Assembly (NCBI RefSeq): GCF_016888005.1
Contig: NZ_JAFDVE010000011.1
Span: forward strand, 124,001-188,000
Direction of reading: 5' to 3'
DNA length: 64,000 bases
Origin: Phycicoccus sp. CSK15P-2
GTDB taxonomy: Bacteria > Actinomycetota > Actinomycetes > Actinomycetales > Dermatophilaceae
Shown here: in pieces, positions 55,058 to 63,620 of the stretch
Layout: every line of letters begins with the position of its first letter
Numbering within the stretch: position 1 is the stretch's first letter
Notes under the pieces: generated by a model
Databases searched by the model: none
Seen by the model: the letters and a program-made list of their open reading frames with translations, nothing else
What the model was told of the DNA's origin: nothing
Made by a program: the position numbers and the translations under genes

Positions 55058-55195
55058 GGTCACCTCCGGGTCGGCCGGGGCGGCGCCGTGTCGGCCGCGC
55101 GGGTCCGGCTGTTCGTCATCCTGCCACGCAGCGCGCTGACCTGGCACAGCGCCGGACGCACCCGCGGTGACGGTGCCGGGACGTACGCTCGGCGC

Positions 55196-56902
55196 GTGCT
55201 CGGTGCGGACGAGGTGGCGGTGCTCGTCGTCGGCCCGTCCGCGGGTGTGCACCGTTCTGCCGCCGCCCTCGTCCACGGCGGCTCGGCCCGGGTACTGCCG
55301 GCGGCCGAGGTCGTGGACGAGGTCGCGCGCCTCGAGGCCGAGCACCGTCCGCGGTGGGTCTGGTGGTCCGCGGGGGCAGCCGCGCGGGACCTCGTCGCCG
55401 CGCGGGTCCGGCTCGCCCGCTCCTGGGACGTCGCCGAGGCACACCGCCTGCTGCACGGTGGCTCCGCAGCCGGGCCGCCGCTGGCCTGGGCGGCGGCGCA
55501 CGGTCTCGGCCCCGGGTCCGTTCCCGCGGCCCCGACGGGCGACCTCTTCGACCACGTGGCGCGGCAGGACCTCCCCGCGGAGGACACCCTCGTCGACGAC
55601 GCCGGCCACCTGCGGGCCGACCACCTGCGCTGGCTCGAGGACCCCGAGCACCTCGTGCCATGGGCCCACGCGGCGCTCGAGACGGCCCGGACCCAGCTCG
55701 ACGCGGCGACCCAGCGCTCGCCGCGCCTGACGGGCACGGTCGCCTCCGAGTCGGCTGCGTCCCTGCTCTGCCTCGAGCTCGAGCGCGACGGGCTGCCGCT
55801 GGACCGCGCCCGGATGGAGGAGCTCGTCGCCGGCGCCGCGGGTCCGCGGGCGGCCGACCCCGCCGGCGAGGTCGCGGGACGCCGGGCGCGGGACGCACGG
55901 GTCCTCCGGCACGTCCCGGAGCGAGGGTCCACCGACCTGCGCAACCCTGCCCAGGTCAAGGAGATGCTCGCGGCCGTCGGGGTCGACGTCCCGTCCACCC
56001 GCAAGTGGGTCCTCGAGGCCTACCGGGAGGTCCATCCGGTCGTCCCGGCCCTCCTCGAGTGGCGGCGGGACGAGCGCATCGCGACGACGTACGGCTACCG
56101 GTGGCTGGATGCCTGCGTGGGTCCGGACCACCGGCTCCGCGGGGCCTGGACCGCGTGCGACGGCGCGGCGGGGCGGATGACCGCCGAGAACGGGCTGCAC
56201 AGCCTGCCGGCCCTGCTGCGTCCGGGGGTCGCGGCCGAGCCGGGTCACGTGCTGGTCCGGGCCGACCTCGGGCAGGTCGAGCCGCGGGTGCTCGCGGTGG
56301 TCGCCGGCGACGCCGCGTTCGCCGCCGCCACCCGCGCCGACGACCTGTACGCGCCCGTCGCGCAGCGGCTCGGGGTGGAGCGTCCGGTGGCGAAGGTCGC
56401 CGTCCTGGCCGCGATGTACGGACAGCGCAGCGGCGCGGCCGGTCAGGCCCTCCGGGGGCTCGAGGCGGCGTACCCGGTGGCGATGGGGTTCCTCGACCGC
56501 GCCTACGCGACCGGACGGCGCGGTGAGCCGCTGCGCACGTACGGAGGACGTCTCGTCCACACCGGCCGCGTCCTGGCGGGGCAGCCACCCGGGACCGACC
56601 CTCGTCTCGACGCGGCCCGCGGCCGGTTCGCCCGCAACGCCGTGATCCAGGGGTCGGCCGCCGAGCTGTTCAAGGCGTGGGCGGCCACCGTCCGGGCGAC
56701 GACGGCGGACCTCCAGGCACAGGTCGTGCTCTGCCTTCACGACGAGCTCTTGGTGCACGTGCCGGAGGAGGCGGCCCAGGAGGCGGTGCGCCGGGTCGAC
56801 GACGCGCTCACCGACGCCGCCCGCCGGTGGTCGGGCGGGGCCCCGGTGCGCTTCGTGTCCCACACCTCGGTCGTCCGCCGCTGGTCCGACGCCAAGGACT
56901 GA
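55196..56902 (+). CDS. stand-alone family A DNA polymerase with degenerate exonuclease domain
   Basis: A 568-residue protein, shorter than PolA and lacking its 5' nuclease. The polymerase part has motif A as VRADLGQVEPRVLAVVAGD, motif B as KVAVLAAMYGQRSGAAGQAL and motif C as LCLHDELLVHVP, so all catalytic carboxylates appear present. The N-terminal 190 residues have the place of a 3'-5' exonuclease domain, but I do not see its DxE acidic motif. Databases call the family bifunctional 3'-5' exonuclease/DNA polymerase. The GTG at 55196 is a guess: no strong ribosome site is present. It has its own terminator and its neighbours are unrelated. Confidence 0.88.
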   Translation: MLGADEVAVLVVGPSAGVHRSAAALVHGGSARVLPAAEVVDEVARLEAEHRPRWVWWSAGAAARDLVAARVRLARSWDVAEAHRLLHGGSAAGPPLAWAAAHGLGPGSVPAAPTGDLFDHVARQDLPAEDTLVDDAGHLRADHLRWLEDPEHLVPWAHAALETARTQLDAATQRSPRLTGTVASESAASLLCLELERDGLPLDRARMEELVAGAAGPRAADPAGEVAGRRARDARVLRHVPERGSTDLRNPAQVKEMLAAVGVDVPSTRKWVLEAYREVHPVVPALLEWRRDERIATTYGYRWLDACVGPDHRLRGAWTACDGAAGRMTAENGLHSLPALLRPGVAAEPGHVLVRADLGQVEPRVLAVVAGDAAFAAATRADDLYAPVAQRLGVERPVAKVAVLAAMYGQRSGAAGQALRGLEAAYPVAMGFLDRAYATGRRGEPLRTYGGRLVHTGRVLAGQPPGTDPRLDAARGRFARNAVIQGSAAELFKAWAATVRATTADLQAQVVLCLHDELLVHVPEEAAQEAVRRVDDALTDAARRWSGGAPVRFVSHTSVVRRWSDAKD

Positions 56903-56911
56903 CCGCGGCGG

Positions 56912-56944
56912 CGGGTGCCCCGACCCGTCGGCCCGGGGCACCCG
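56912..56944. terminator. hairpin terminator after the DNA polymerase gene
   Basis: An 11-bp perfect stem (56912-56922 and 56934-56944) with an 11-nt loop, 9 nt after the polymerase stop and 100 nt from the end of the convergent PAC2 gene. Confidence 0.75.
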
Positions 56945-57043
56945 ATCAGGGCTGGGAGAGCCCACCGGACGGGCCGCTGCCTGGGCTCGTCCCCGCGGTC
57001 GGCTCCGCGTCCTGGGGAGGGCCGACGGCCGCGCCGGGGAGGG

Positions 57044-57955
57044 TCAGTCGTCGTCGGAGACCGTGCGGAGGAAGTCCTCGAACTCGGCACCGAGCTCGTC
57101 GGCGGACGGGATCTCGCGTGCCTCCGTGGCGAGCAGGCTCGGGCGCTCCTCGCCGGCGACGAACGCGTCGTACTGCTGCTCCAGCGCGGTGATGACCTGC
57201 CGCGCCTCCTCGCTGTTCTCGACCTCGGCCGCGATGGCGCGCTGGTTGACGCGGGCGCGCTCGACGAGCTCGTCGTTGGGGAGGTTCAGTCCGGTGGCGT
57301 CGGTGATCGCGCCGAGGGCCGCGAGCGAGCCCTCGGCCCACTCGGCGTTCGCCAGGTAGTGCGGGACGTGGACGGCGAACCCGAGGGCGTCGCGCCCGGC
57401 CTCCCCGAGCCGCAGCTCGAGCAGGGCGCCGATGGAGGCCGGCACCTGGACCCGGCCGAACGGCGAGCGCGCCTCGCCGATGAGGGAGTCGTCCGTGGCG
57501 TGTGCCGTCATCCCCACCGGGCGGGTGTGCGGCACCGCCATCGGGATGCCGTGCGACGACACGACGAGGGTCACCCCGAGCCGGTCGACGAGCTCGGTGA
57601 CCGCCTCGACGACACGCTCCCACTGGTAGTCGGGCTCGGGCCCGGTGAGCACGTAGTACGTCTGGCCGTCGCGGTCGGTGAGCCGGTGCAGGAGCATGGC
57701 GGGGTCGTCGTACTCGACCCAGCGCGTCGTGTCGAAGACCATCGCGGGACGCCGGCCCCGGTAGTCGAGGAGCTGGTCGACGTCGAAGGACGCCACGATC
57801 TCGGACCCGCCGGACTCCAGGAGGTGGTCGGTGAGGGTCTGCTGGATCTGCCCGGCGTCGACGAAGCCACCGAGGAGCACGAGCAGGACGCCGGGGCGCG
57901 AGTCGTCGAGCCCGGCGTCGGTCTCGACGTGGTAGAGGTCGCTGGGGTTCTGCAC
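57044..57955 (-). CDS. PAC2 (proteasome assembly chaperone 2) family protein
   Basis: A 303-residue protein of the PAC2 family, common in actinobacteria and often encoded near proteasome or peptidase genes; its role is not established. Signature parts are VLLVLLGGFVDAGQIQQTLT, SFDVDQLLDYRGRRPAMVFD, YYVLTGPEPDYQWERVVEAV, VVSSHGIPMAVPHTRPVGMT and FAVHVPHYLANAEWAEGSLA. The C-terminal 70 residues form an acidic helical tail. The GTG at 57955 is the chosen start. The gene lies after hrpA on the same strand with a 94-nt gap. Confidence 0.92.
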   Translation of the reverse strand: MQNPSDLYHVETDAGLDDSRPGVLLVLLGGFVDAGQIQQTLTDHLLESGGSEIVASFDVDQLLDYRGRRPAMVFDTTRWVEYDDPAMLLHRLTDRDGQTYYVLTGPEPDYQWERVVEAVTELVDRLGVTLVVSSHGIPMAVPHTRPVGMTAHATDDSLIGEARSPFGRVQVPASIGALLELRLGEAGRDALGFAVHVPHYLANAEWAEGSLAALGAITDATGLNLPNDELVERARVNQRAIAAEVENSEEARQVITALEQQYDAFVAGEERPSLLATEAREIPSADELGAEFEDFLRTVSDDD

Positions 57956-58049
57956 GGGTGAAGCCTTTCACGCAGAGGGTCTCACCCTGCACCAACGCCC
58001 GGGGCCGGCAGCGGATTCCCCGGCCCGGCGGGCTCAGCCTTCGGTGGGC

Positions 58050-61000
58050 TCAGCCTCCGGCGGCCACCGCGGCGATGGCCCGCCGCACCCGCTTCTCGGA
58101 GACGGGGTGCGCCGTTCCGAGGGACTGCGCGAAGAGCCCGACGCGCAGCTCCTCGACCATCCAGGCGATGTCGGCGACCTCCGGCGCCGCCCGGCGCGCC
58201 GCCGGCAACGCGTCGAGGAGGTCGGCGTACGCGGTCTCGACGGCGTCGACCTGCTCCTGCAGCACCGGCTCGCGTGGGTTGGACGCCGCTCGCTCGAGGC
58301 GCTGCTTGGCCGCCCGCAGGTATCGCCGGAGGTCGGGCAGCCGGAGCGCTCCGGTGGCGGCGACGAAGCCCGGGCGGACGAGGCCGTCGAGCTGTGCGCG
58401 GACGTCCGCGCGTGCCGCTGCCGTGGTGGTGGCCGCACCTCCTGACCCGAGGGCGTCGAGGGTCCGGCGTACCTGCGCCGCGAGGACGAGCACGGGCTCG
58501 ACCGCCTCCACGACCGTGAGGACCCGCGTCGCGGCGTGCGTCCGGACGGCCACGAGCACCCGGTCGAACTCCTCCTCGGTACGCACCGGACCGGTCACGT
58601 GCTCGGCGGCGATGGCGTCGACCGCGGCGTCGAGACAGTCCTGCAGCAGGGCCGGCACCGAGCCGTGCGGGTTGTCGGCGAGGGCGAGCTTCTGCGCGTT
58701 CGTCAGCCGGGCGAGCACGCGCTTCCACGGCGCGGTCGTGCCGAGCAGCAGCAGCCGGCGTACTCCCGCCCGGTGGGCCGCCGCGGCGGAGCCGGCGTCC
58801 GGGAGCACGCGCAGGGCCACCGAGTCCCCCGCGTCGACCAGGGCCGGGAACCCGACGACCGGCTGCCCGCCGGCGTGCCCCTCGAAGGTCTCGGGCACGG
58901 TGCCGACGTCCCACGTCGTGAGCCCGGCTCGCTCGATCGAGGCGCCCGCGCGGGACATCCCCTCGCGGACCGCTCCCCCGGCCCGCTCGCGGAGCGCCTC
59001 GAGGTCCTTGCCGGCGGCGACGACCCGCGGACCGCGGGAGCCGGGCCGCTCGACCGAGAAGGTCACCCGGAGGTGGTCGGGGACCCGCGCGAGGTCGAAC
59101 TCGCCGGGGTCGACACGCACCCCCGTGCGGTCGTGCAGGACCCGGGCGAGCTCCTCCACGAACGTCCCCCGCGCGGGGTCGGCGTCGCGCAGCGCCGCGG
59201 CCGCGTGGTCGGGGGCGGGGACGAAGTGCCGGCGGACGGCCTTGGGCAGCGAGCGCAGCAGCGCGACGGCAAGGTCGTCGCGCAGCCCCGGCACCTGCCA
59301 GTCGAAGCCCTCCGGGGTGAGCCGGTTGAGGACGGCCACCGGGACGTGCACGGTGACGCCGTCGGCCGCCTGGCCGGGCGCGAACTGGTACGTGACGTCG
59401 AGCTCGACGTCGCCCTGCCGCCAGGTCCGCGGGTAGTCCTCCACGGAGATCCCCTCGCCCGCGTCCGAGGTCAGAGTCTCCTCGGTGAGGTCGAGCAGGT
59501 CGGGGCGGCGGCGCCGCTCACCGCGCCACCACCGGTCGAAGTGCCGCTCGGTGGTGACGTCCGGCGGGATGCGCGCGTCGTAGAAGGCGAACACGACGTC
59601 GTCGTCCACGACGATGTCCCGGCGCCGGGCGCGCTCCTCGAGCTCGGCGACCCGGGCGAGGGTGCGCCGGTTGCGCCGCCAGAAGTCGTGGCGCGGGTCC
59701 CAGTCGCCCTCGACGAGCGCGGAACGGAGGAAGATCTCGCGGGCCGCCTCGGGGTCGAGACGCGCGTACTGGACGGTGCGGTCGGTGACGAGCGGCACCC
59801 CGTAGAGGGTGACCCGCTCGGTGGCGACGGCGGCGCCGGCCTTCTTGCTCCAGCGAGGCTCGCTCACCGTCCGCGCCACGACGTGTGCGCCGGCCTCCTC
59901 GGCCCACTTCGGTTCGATGACGGCGACGGTCCGCGCCCACAGTCGGCTCGTCTCGACGAGCTCGCCGGCCATGACGTACTCGGGCCTGCGCCTGAAGAGC
60001 GTCGACCCCGGGCTGATCCCGAACCGGGCGCCCCGCCCGCCGAGGTACTCGCGCCGCACCTGGTCGCGGACTCCGACGTGCGAGAGCAGCCCGGCGAGCA
60101 GCGCCCGGTGCACGGTGTCCCAGTCGGGGTCGGCGTCCTGCGCGGCCGTCGCGAGGTCGGGGTCGATACGGACCGAGCGGGCCGCCCGACGCAGCTGGGC
60201 ATGGAGGTCCTGCCACTCGCGGATCCGCAGGTAGTGCAGGTACTCGTTCTTGCAACTCCGCCGGAAGGCACTGTGCGACAGCTCTTCCTGCTTCGTCGTG
60301 AGGTAGCGCCACAGCGACAGGTACGCGGCGAAGTCGGAGCGGTCGTCCGTGAACCGGGCGTGCTGCTGGTCGGCCTGTGCCTCCTTGTCGGCGGGCCGTT
60401 CGCGCGGGTCCTGGATGGACAGCGCCGCGACGAGGACCAGCACCTCGCGGGTGCAGCCGAGCCGGCCGGCCTCGACGACCATCCGGGCCAGGCGTGGGTC
60501 GAGCGGCATCCGGGCGAGGGTGCGACCGGTCGGGGTGAGCCGGCGCCCGCGCCCACGGTGCCGCCCGGGGCCGCGCTCGTCGGTGGAGAACGCCCCGAGC
60601 TCCTCGAGCAGACGGACCCCGTCGGCGACCTGCCGGGCGTCCGGCGGGTCGACGAACGGGAAGCGGGCGACGTCGCCGAGCCCGAGCGAGGTCATCTGGA
60701 GGATGACGGAGGCGAGCGAGGTGCGCTGGATCTCCGGCTCGGTGAACTCGTCGCGGGCGTCGTGGTCCTCCTCGGAGTAGAGCCGGATGCACACGCCCGG
60801 GGCCACCCGCCCGCACCGACCCGCCCGCTGGCTGGCACTGGCGCGGCTCACCGGTTCGATGGGCAGACGCTGGACCTTCGTCCGCTGGCTGTACCGGCTG
60901 ATCCGGGCGGTGCCGGTGTCGACGACGTAGCCGATGCCGGGCACGGTGAGCGAGGTCTCGGCGACGTTCGTCGCGAGCACGATCCGCCGACCTCCGCCGC

Positions 61001-61898
61001 GCCGGAACACGCGGTGCTGCTCGGCGGCGGAGAGCCGGGCGAAGAGCGGGAGCACCTCGGTGTTCGGCAGACGCAGGGCGGTGAGGGCCTCGGCGGCGTC
61101 GCGGATCTCCCGCTCGCCACTGAAGAACACGAGGATGTCGGTGGCCTCGGGGCTCGGTGGGGCCTCGGTCCACAGCTCCTCGACGGCCTCGACCACCCCC
61201 TGGGTCTGGTCCTTCTCGGCGACGACGTGCCGGCCGTCGGGGTCCAGCTCGACGAGGGGTCGGTAGCGGACCTCGACGGGGAAGGTGCGGCCCGAGACCT
61301 CGACGACGGGGACCTCGCGGACGGTCTCGCCACGGTCGTCGGTGCCGAAGTGCCGGGCGAAGCGCTCGGGGTCGATCGTCGCCGAGGTGATGACGACCTT
61401 GAGGTCGGGGCGGCGCGGCAGCAGCTGCTTGAGGTAGCCGAGGATGAAGTCGATGTTGAGGCTGCGCTCGTGGGCCTCGTCGATGACGACCGCGTCGTAC
61501 CGGCGCAGGTCGCGGTCGCGCTGGAGCTCGCTGAGCAGGATGCCGTCGGTCATCACCTTGACCCGGGTCGCGTCGCTGCTGTGGTCGCCGAAGCGCACCT
61601 GGTACCCGACGAGGCCGCCGAGCTCGACCTGCATCTCCTCGGCGATCCGCTCGGCCACCGACCGCGCGGCGATGCGGCGCGGCTGGGTGTGGCCGACCTG
61701 CCGCCCGCGCGCGCCGAGGCCGAGCTCGAGGAGCATCTTGGGCAGCTGTGTCGTCTTGCCCGAGCCGGTCTCCCCCGCGACGACGACGACCTGGTGCTCG
61801 CGCAGCGCGGCGAGGAGGTCGTCACGCCGCTCGACGACGGGCAGGTGCTCCGGGTAGTGCAGCTCCGCCGGGGTGAGCGCGTCGGCGGGGGCGGGCAT
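58050..61898 (-). CDS. hrpA: ATP-dependent RNA helicase HrpA
   Basis: A 1282-residue DEAH-box helicase of normal HrpA length. Motif I is VVVAGETGSGKTTQLPKMLL, motif II DEAHERSLNIDF, motif III ITSATIDPERFARHFG and motif VI ASQRAGRCGRVAPGVCIRLY. The helicase-associated domain and OB fold follow, then the long HrpA-specific C-terminal region (WRQGDVELDVTYQFAPGQAA onward). HrpA rescues stalled ribosomes in E. coli and handles RNA structures. The ATG at 61898 gives MPAPADALTP; earlier in-frame residues look non-coding. It lies 28 nt after the ESX-like gene on the same strand. Confidence 0.96.
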   Translation of the reverse strand: MPAPADALTPAELHYPEHLPVVERRDDLLAALREHQVVVVAGETGSGKTTQLPKMLLELGLGARGRQVGHTQPRRIAARSVAERIAEEMQVELGGLVGYQVRFGDHSSDATRVKVMTDGILLSELQRDRDLRRYDAVVIDEAHERSLNIDFILGYLKQLLPRRPDLKVVITSATIDPERFARHFGTDDRGETVREVPVVEVSGRTFPVEVRYRPLVELDPDGRHVVAEKDQTQGVVEAVEELWTEAPPSPEATDILVFFSGEREIRDAAEALTALRLPNTEVLPLFARLSAAEQHRVFRRGGGRRIVLATNVAETSLTVPGIGYVVDTGTARISRYSQRTKVQRLPIEPVSRASASQRAGRCGRVAPGVCIRLYSEEDHDARDEFTEPEIQRTSLASVILQMTSLGLGDVARFPFVDPPDARQVADGVRLLEELGAFSTDERGPGRHRGRGRRLTPTGRTLARMPLDPRLARMVVEAGRLGCTREVLVLVAALSIQDPRERPADKEAQADQQHARFTDDRSDFAAYLSLWRYLTTKQEELSHSAFRRSCKNEYLHYLRIREWQDLHAQLRRAARSVRIDPDLATAAQDADPDWDTVHRALLAGLLSHVGVRDQVRREYLGGRGARFGISPGSTLFRRRPEYVMAGELVETSRLWARTVAVIEPKWAEEAGAHVVARTVSEPRWSKKAGAAVATERVTLYGVPLVTDRTVQYARLDPEAAREIFLRSALVEGDWDPRHDFWRRNRRTLARVAELEERARRRDIVVDDDVVFAFYDARIPPDVTTERHFDRWWRGERRRRPDLLDLTEETLTSDAGEGISVEDYPRTWRQGDVELDVTYQFAPGQAADGVTVHVPVAVLNRLTPEGFDWQVPGLRDDLAVALLRSLPKAVRRHFVPAPDHAAAALRDADPARGTFVEELARVLHDRTGVRVDPGEFDLARVPDHLRVTFSVERPGSRGPRVVAAGKDLEALRERAGGAVREGMSRAGASIERAGLTTWDVGTVPETFEGHAGGQPVVGFPALVDAGDSVALRVLPDAGSAAAAHRAGVRRLLLLGTTAPWKRVLARLTNAQKLALADNPHGSVPALLQDCLDAAVDAIAAEHVTGPVRTEEEFDRVLVAVRTHAATRVLTVVEAVEPVLVLAAQVRRTLDALGSGGAATTTAAARADVRAQLDGLVRPGFVAATGALRLPDLRRYLRAAKQRLERAASNPREPVLQEQVDAVETAYADLLDALPAARRAAPEVADIAWMVEELRVGLFAQSLGTAHPVSEKRVRRAIAAVAAGG

Positions 61899-61926
61899 GC
61901 CGCCAGGATAGGTGTGCCCCACCCGC

Positions 61927-63177
61927 CTACCGGCCGCCCGGTGGCCCACCGGGGGACATCCTCGGGTCGGGCCCCGTGGGCTCTGCGCGGCCGTCCTCCA
62001 GACCCCCCGTGGTCGTGGGTCGCAGTGGCCGGTCGACGAGCCCGGCCGTCTCGTCCACCTTCTGCGTCGTCTCCCTCGCTTTGACCGCCGCGGACAGTGA
62101 GGCGCCTGCCACGTACATCTTCTGGGTGCTCGAGCCGCCGGCCGAGACGAGCCGGTACTCGTGGGCCATCTGCCGCCGCCGGTAGTCGGCCTCCCTCGAC
62201 ACGCGGTCGCCTACCGTCGGACGCTGCGGGAGCGGACGCCGCTGCACATCACTCTCCTGGCGCGGAGGGTTAAGCCGGTGGCTGTCCCGCGCCTCTCGGA
62301 GCCGGTCCTTCGCTGCCCGGATCGAACCGCCCACGACCCGGTCGTCGAGCCGCATCGCGGCACTGACCACGGTGCCGTCGGCCTTCGTCGTCGCACCCAG
62401 CTTCGCCCCGGCCCGCAGCCCGTCCCCGAAGACTCCCGTGGCGGCCATCCCGACGTCGCTGCCGATCTGCGCCCAGTCCCCCTCGTCGTAGAAGACGGCC
62501 AGGACTGCGTCGCCGCCCAGACCGACCGTGTCCCCCACCGCGCCGGCCACCCTGGCGTGCGGCGACCACTGCCCCACCACGCCCACGTACCCGAGTCCGT
62601 GCCCGATGCCGCTGACCGTCCGGGTACCGCGGTAGAAGAACGAGTCGGCGATGTCGTCCTCGGCCAGGGCCCGCAGGGCGCGCGCGCACTCGGCGTCGGC
62701 CTCCTCCACCCGGGCGTGCGCCGCCGCATGGCGTGCCTCGCTCTCCGTCATGACCGCCACCTCGTCCCGCTGGAGACGGAGCAGCGTCTCGACCTGCGGG
62801 TCCCCCATCTCTCGCCCCGAGTCGAGCAACGCCACGATGCGGTTCTCGATGGCGAGGATCTCGTCGCATGCCGAGGAGTGACGGGTGCTCAACCAGGTGG
62901 CGAGCCGCTGCTCCTCCTCCAGGACGGCCGCGAACCGACGCAGCGGCCCGGCCGCACCCTCGAAGCGCCGGGTGGCCCGGCCGAGCAGCGTCGGGGCGTC
63001 CGCGATCCGGGACAGGAAGAGCCGTTGCGCCTCCCCCTCCCACACGGCACGGTCGCGCAGGAAGACCAGTGTCCCGGCGGTGTCGGCGAGCCGCCGCCCC
63101 GTCGTCTCGAGGGCGTCGGCCAGCCTCCGGAGCCCCTCGCCGCTGCCGGAGACGGGTCGCAGCACCTGGCCGATCAT
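61927..63177 (-). CDS. ESX/WXG-type large protein of unknown function
   Basis: A 416-residue protein I do not recognise in detail. The first 115 residues form a helical hairpin with a WEG motif at 46-48 (RDRAVWEGEAQRLFL), the layout of type VII secretion substrates with an N-terminal WXG-like domain. The middle is helical with a Gly/Ala/Val-rich section (VGVVGQWSPHARVAGAVGDT and GMAATGVFGDGLRAGAKLGA) that could contact membranes. The C-terminal 90 residues are polar and Pro-rich (disordered). No toxin motif is visible. The ATG at 63177 overlaps the stop of the small partner by four bases. No ESX machinery gene is in the window. Confidence 0.68.
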   Translation of the reverse strand: MIGQVLRPVSGSGEGLRRLADALETTGRRLADTAGTLVFLRDRAVWEGEAQRLFLSRIADAPTLLGRATRRFEGAAGPLRRFAAVLEEEQRLATWLSTRHSSACDEILAIENRIVALLDSGREMGDPQVETLLRLQRDEVAVMTESEARHAAAHARVEEADAECARALRALAEDDIADSFFYRGTRTVSGIGHGLGYVGVVGQWSPHARVAGAVGDTVGLGGDAVLAVFYDEGDWAQIGSDVGMAATGVFGDGLRAGAKLGATTKADGTVVSAAMRLDDRVVGGSIRAAKDRLREARDSHRLNPPRQESDVQRRPLPQRPTVGDRVSREADYRRRQMAHEYRLVSAGGSSTQKMYVAGASLSAAVKARETTQKVDETAGLVDRPLRPTTTGGLEDGRAEPTGPDPRMSPGGPPGGR

Positions 63178-63461
63178 CGTGCGCCTCGTCCGAGGCCGTG
63201 GCAGACCTCCGCCTCCGTGTCGAGGTAGAGCCCCCCGACATCCGCTGCGGCCTCACCGAGGGCGGCGAGGTCCTTGGCGAGCGCGAGCCGGACGTGTCGC
63301 CAGGCGCCCAGCAGCTCCTCCAGGGCCGGGCCGGTGTCGCCGGCGCCGGTGGCCCACCGCTCCTGCGCGGGGTCACCCATGAGCGCGAGGCCCTCCGCGA
63401 CCTCCGCGAGCGACTCCCCCACGCCGATGACGGACTCGGCATCCACCCGGTAGATCGTCAT
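63174..63461 (-). CDS. small WXG100-like partner protein
   Basis: A 95-residue all-helical protein of WXG100 size. Its middle turn is ERWATGAGDTG (Trp36 followed by Gly three residues later), and the C-terminal helix ends YLDTEAEVCHGLG; the YxxxE-like pattern (Tyr-Leu-Asp-Thr-Glu) matches the secretion signal of ESX substrates. The ATG at 63461 gives MTIYRVDAESVIGV. It overlaps the larger gene by four bases, so the pair should be made together and probably forms a heterodimer for type VII secretion. The assignment is by size and motif. Confidence 0.62.
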   Translation of the reverse strand: MTIYRVDAESVIGVGESLAEVAEGLALMGDPAQERWATGAGDTGPALEELLGAWRHVRLALAKDLAALGEAAADVGGLYLDTEAEVCHGLGRGAR

Positions 63462-63620
63462 GCAGCGACGGTAGGCGAGTGCGCGCGAGCGGCCTCCGAC
63501 TTTTCCACAGCCGGCCGGCACGCGGGTCCTCTCGCTCCCTGCGTGCGGGTCTCGTGCCCGGGATACACGTCTCGCCCCAGGCAGGGCGGCACGCACCTCC
63601 CCCGAGGCGCACGAAGGGAC

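Noticed and set aside
52589-55195. A long plus-strand open frame leading into the DNA polymerase gene
   Set aside because: It runs antisense to DUF4192, YkvA and EcsC; recognisable polymerase-family sequence starts only near 55196.
57956-58049. A possible terminator between hrpA and the PAC2 gene
   Set aside because: GC-rich segments here can pair only imperfectly, so I did not call it.
58536-62084. A 1182-codon plus-strand frame over hrpA
   Set aside because: It is antisense to a complete DEAH helicase with all motifs in place; this is a GC-driven artefact.
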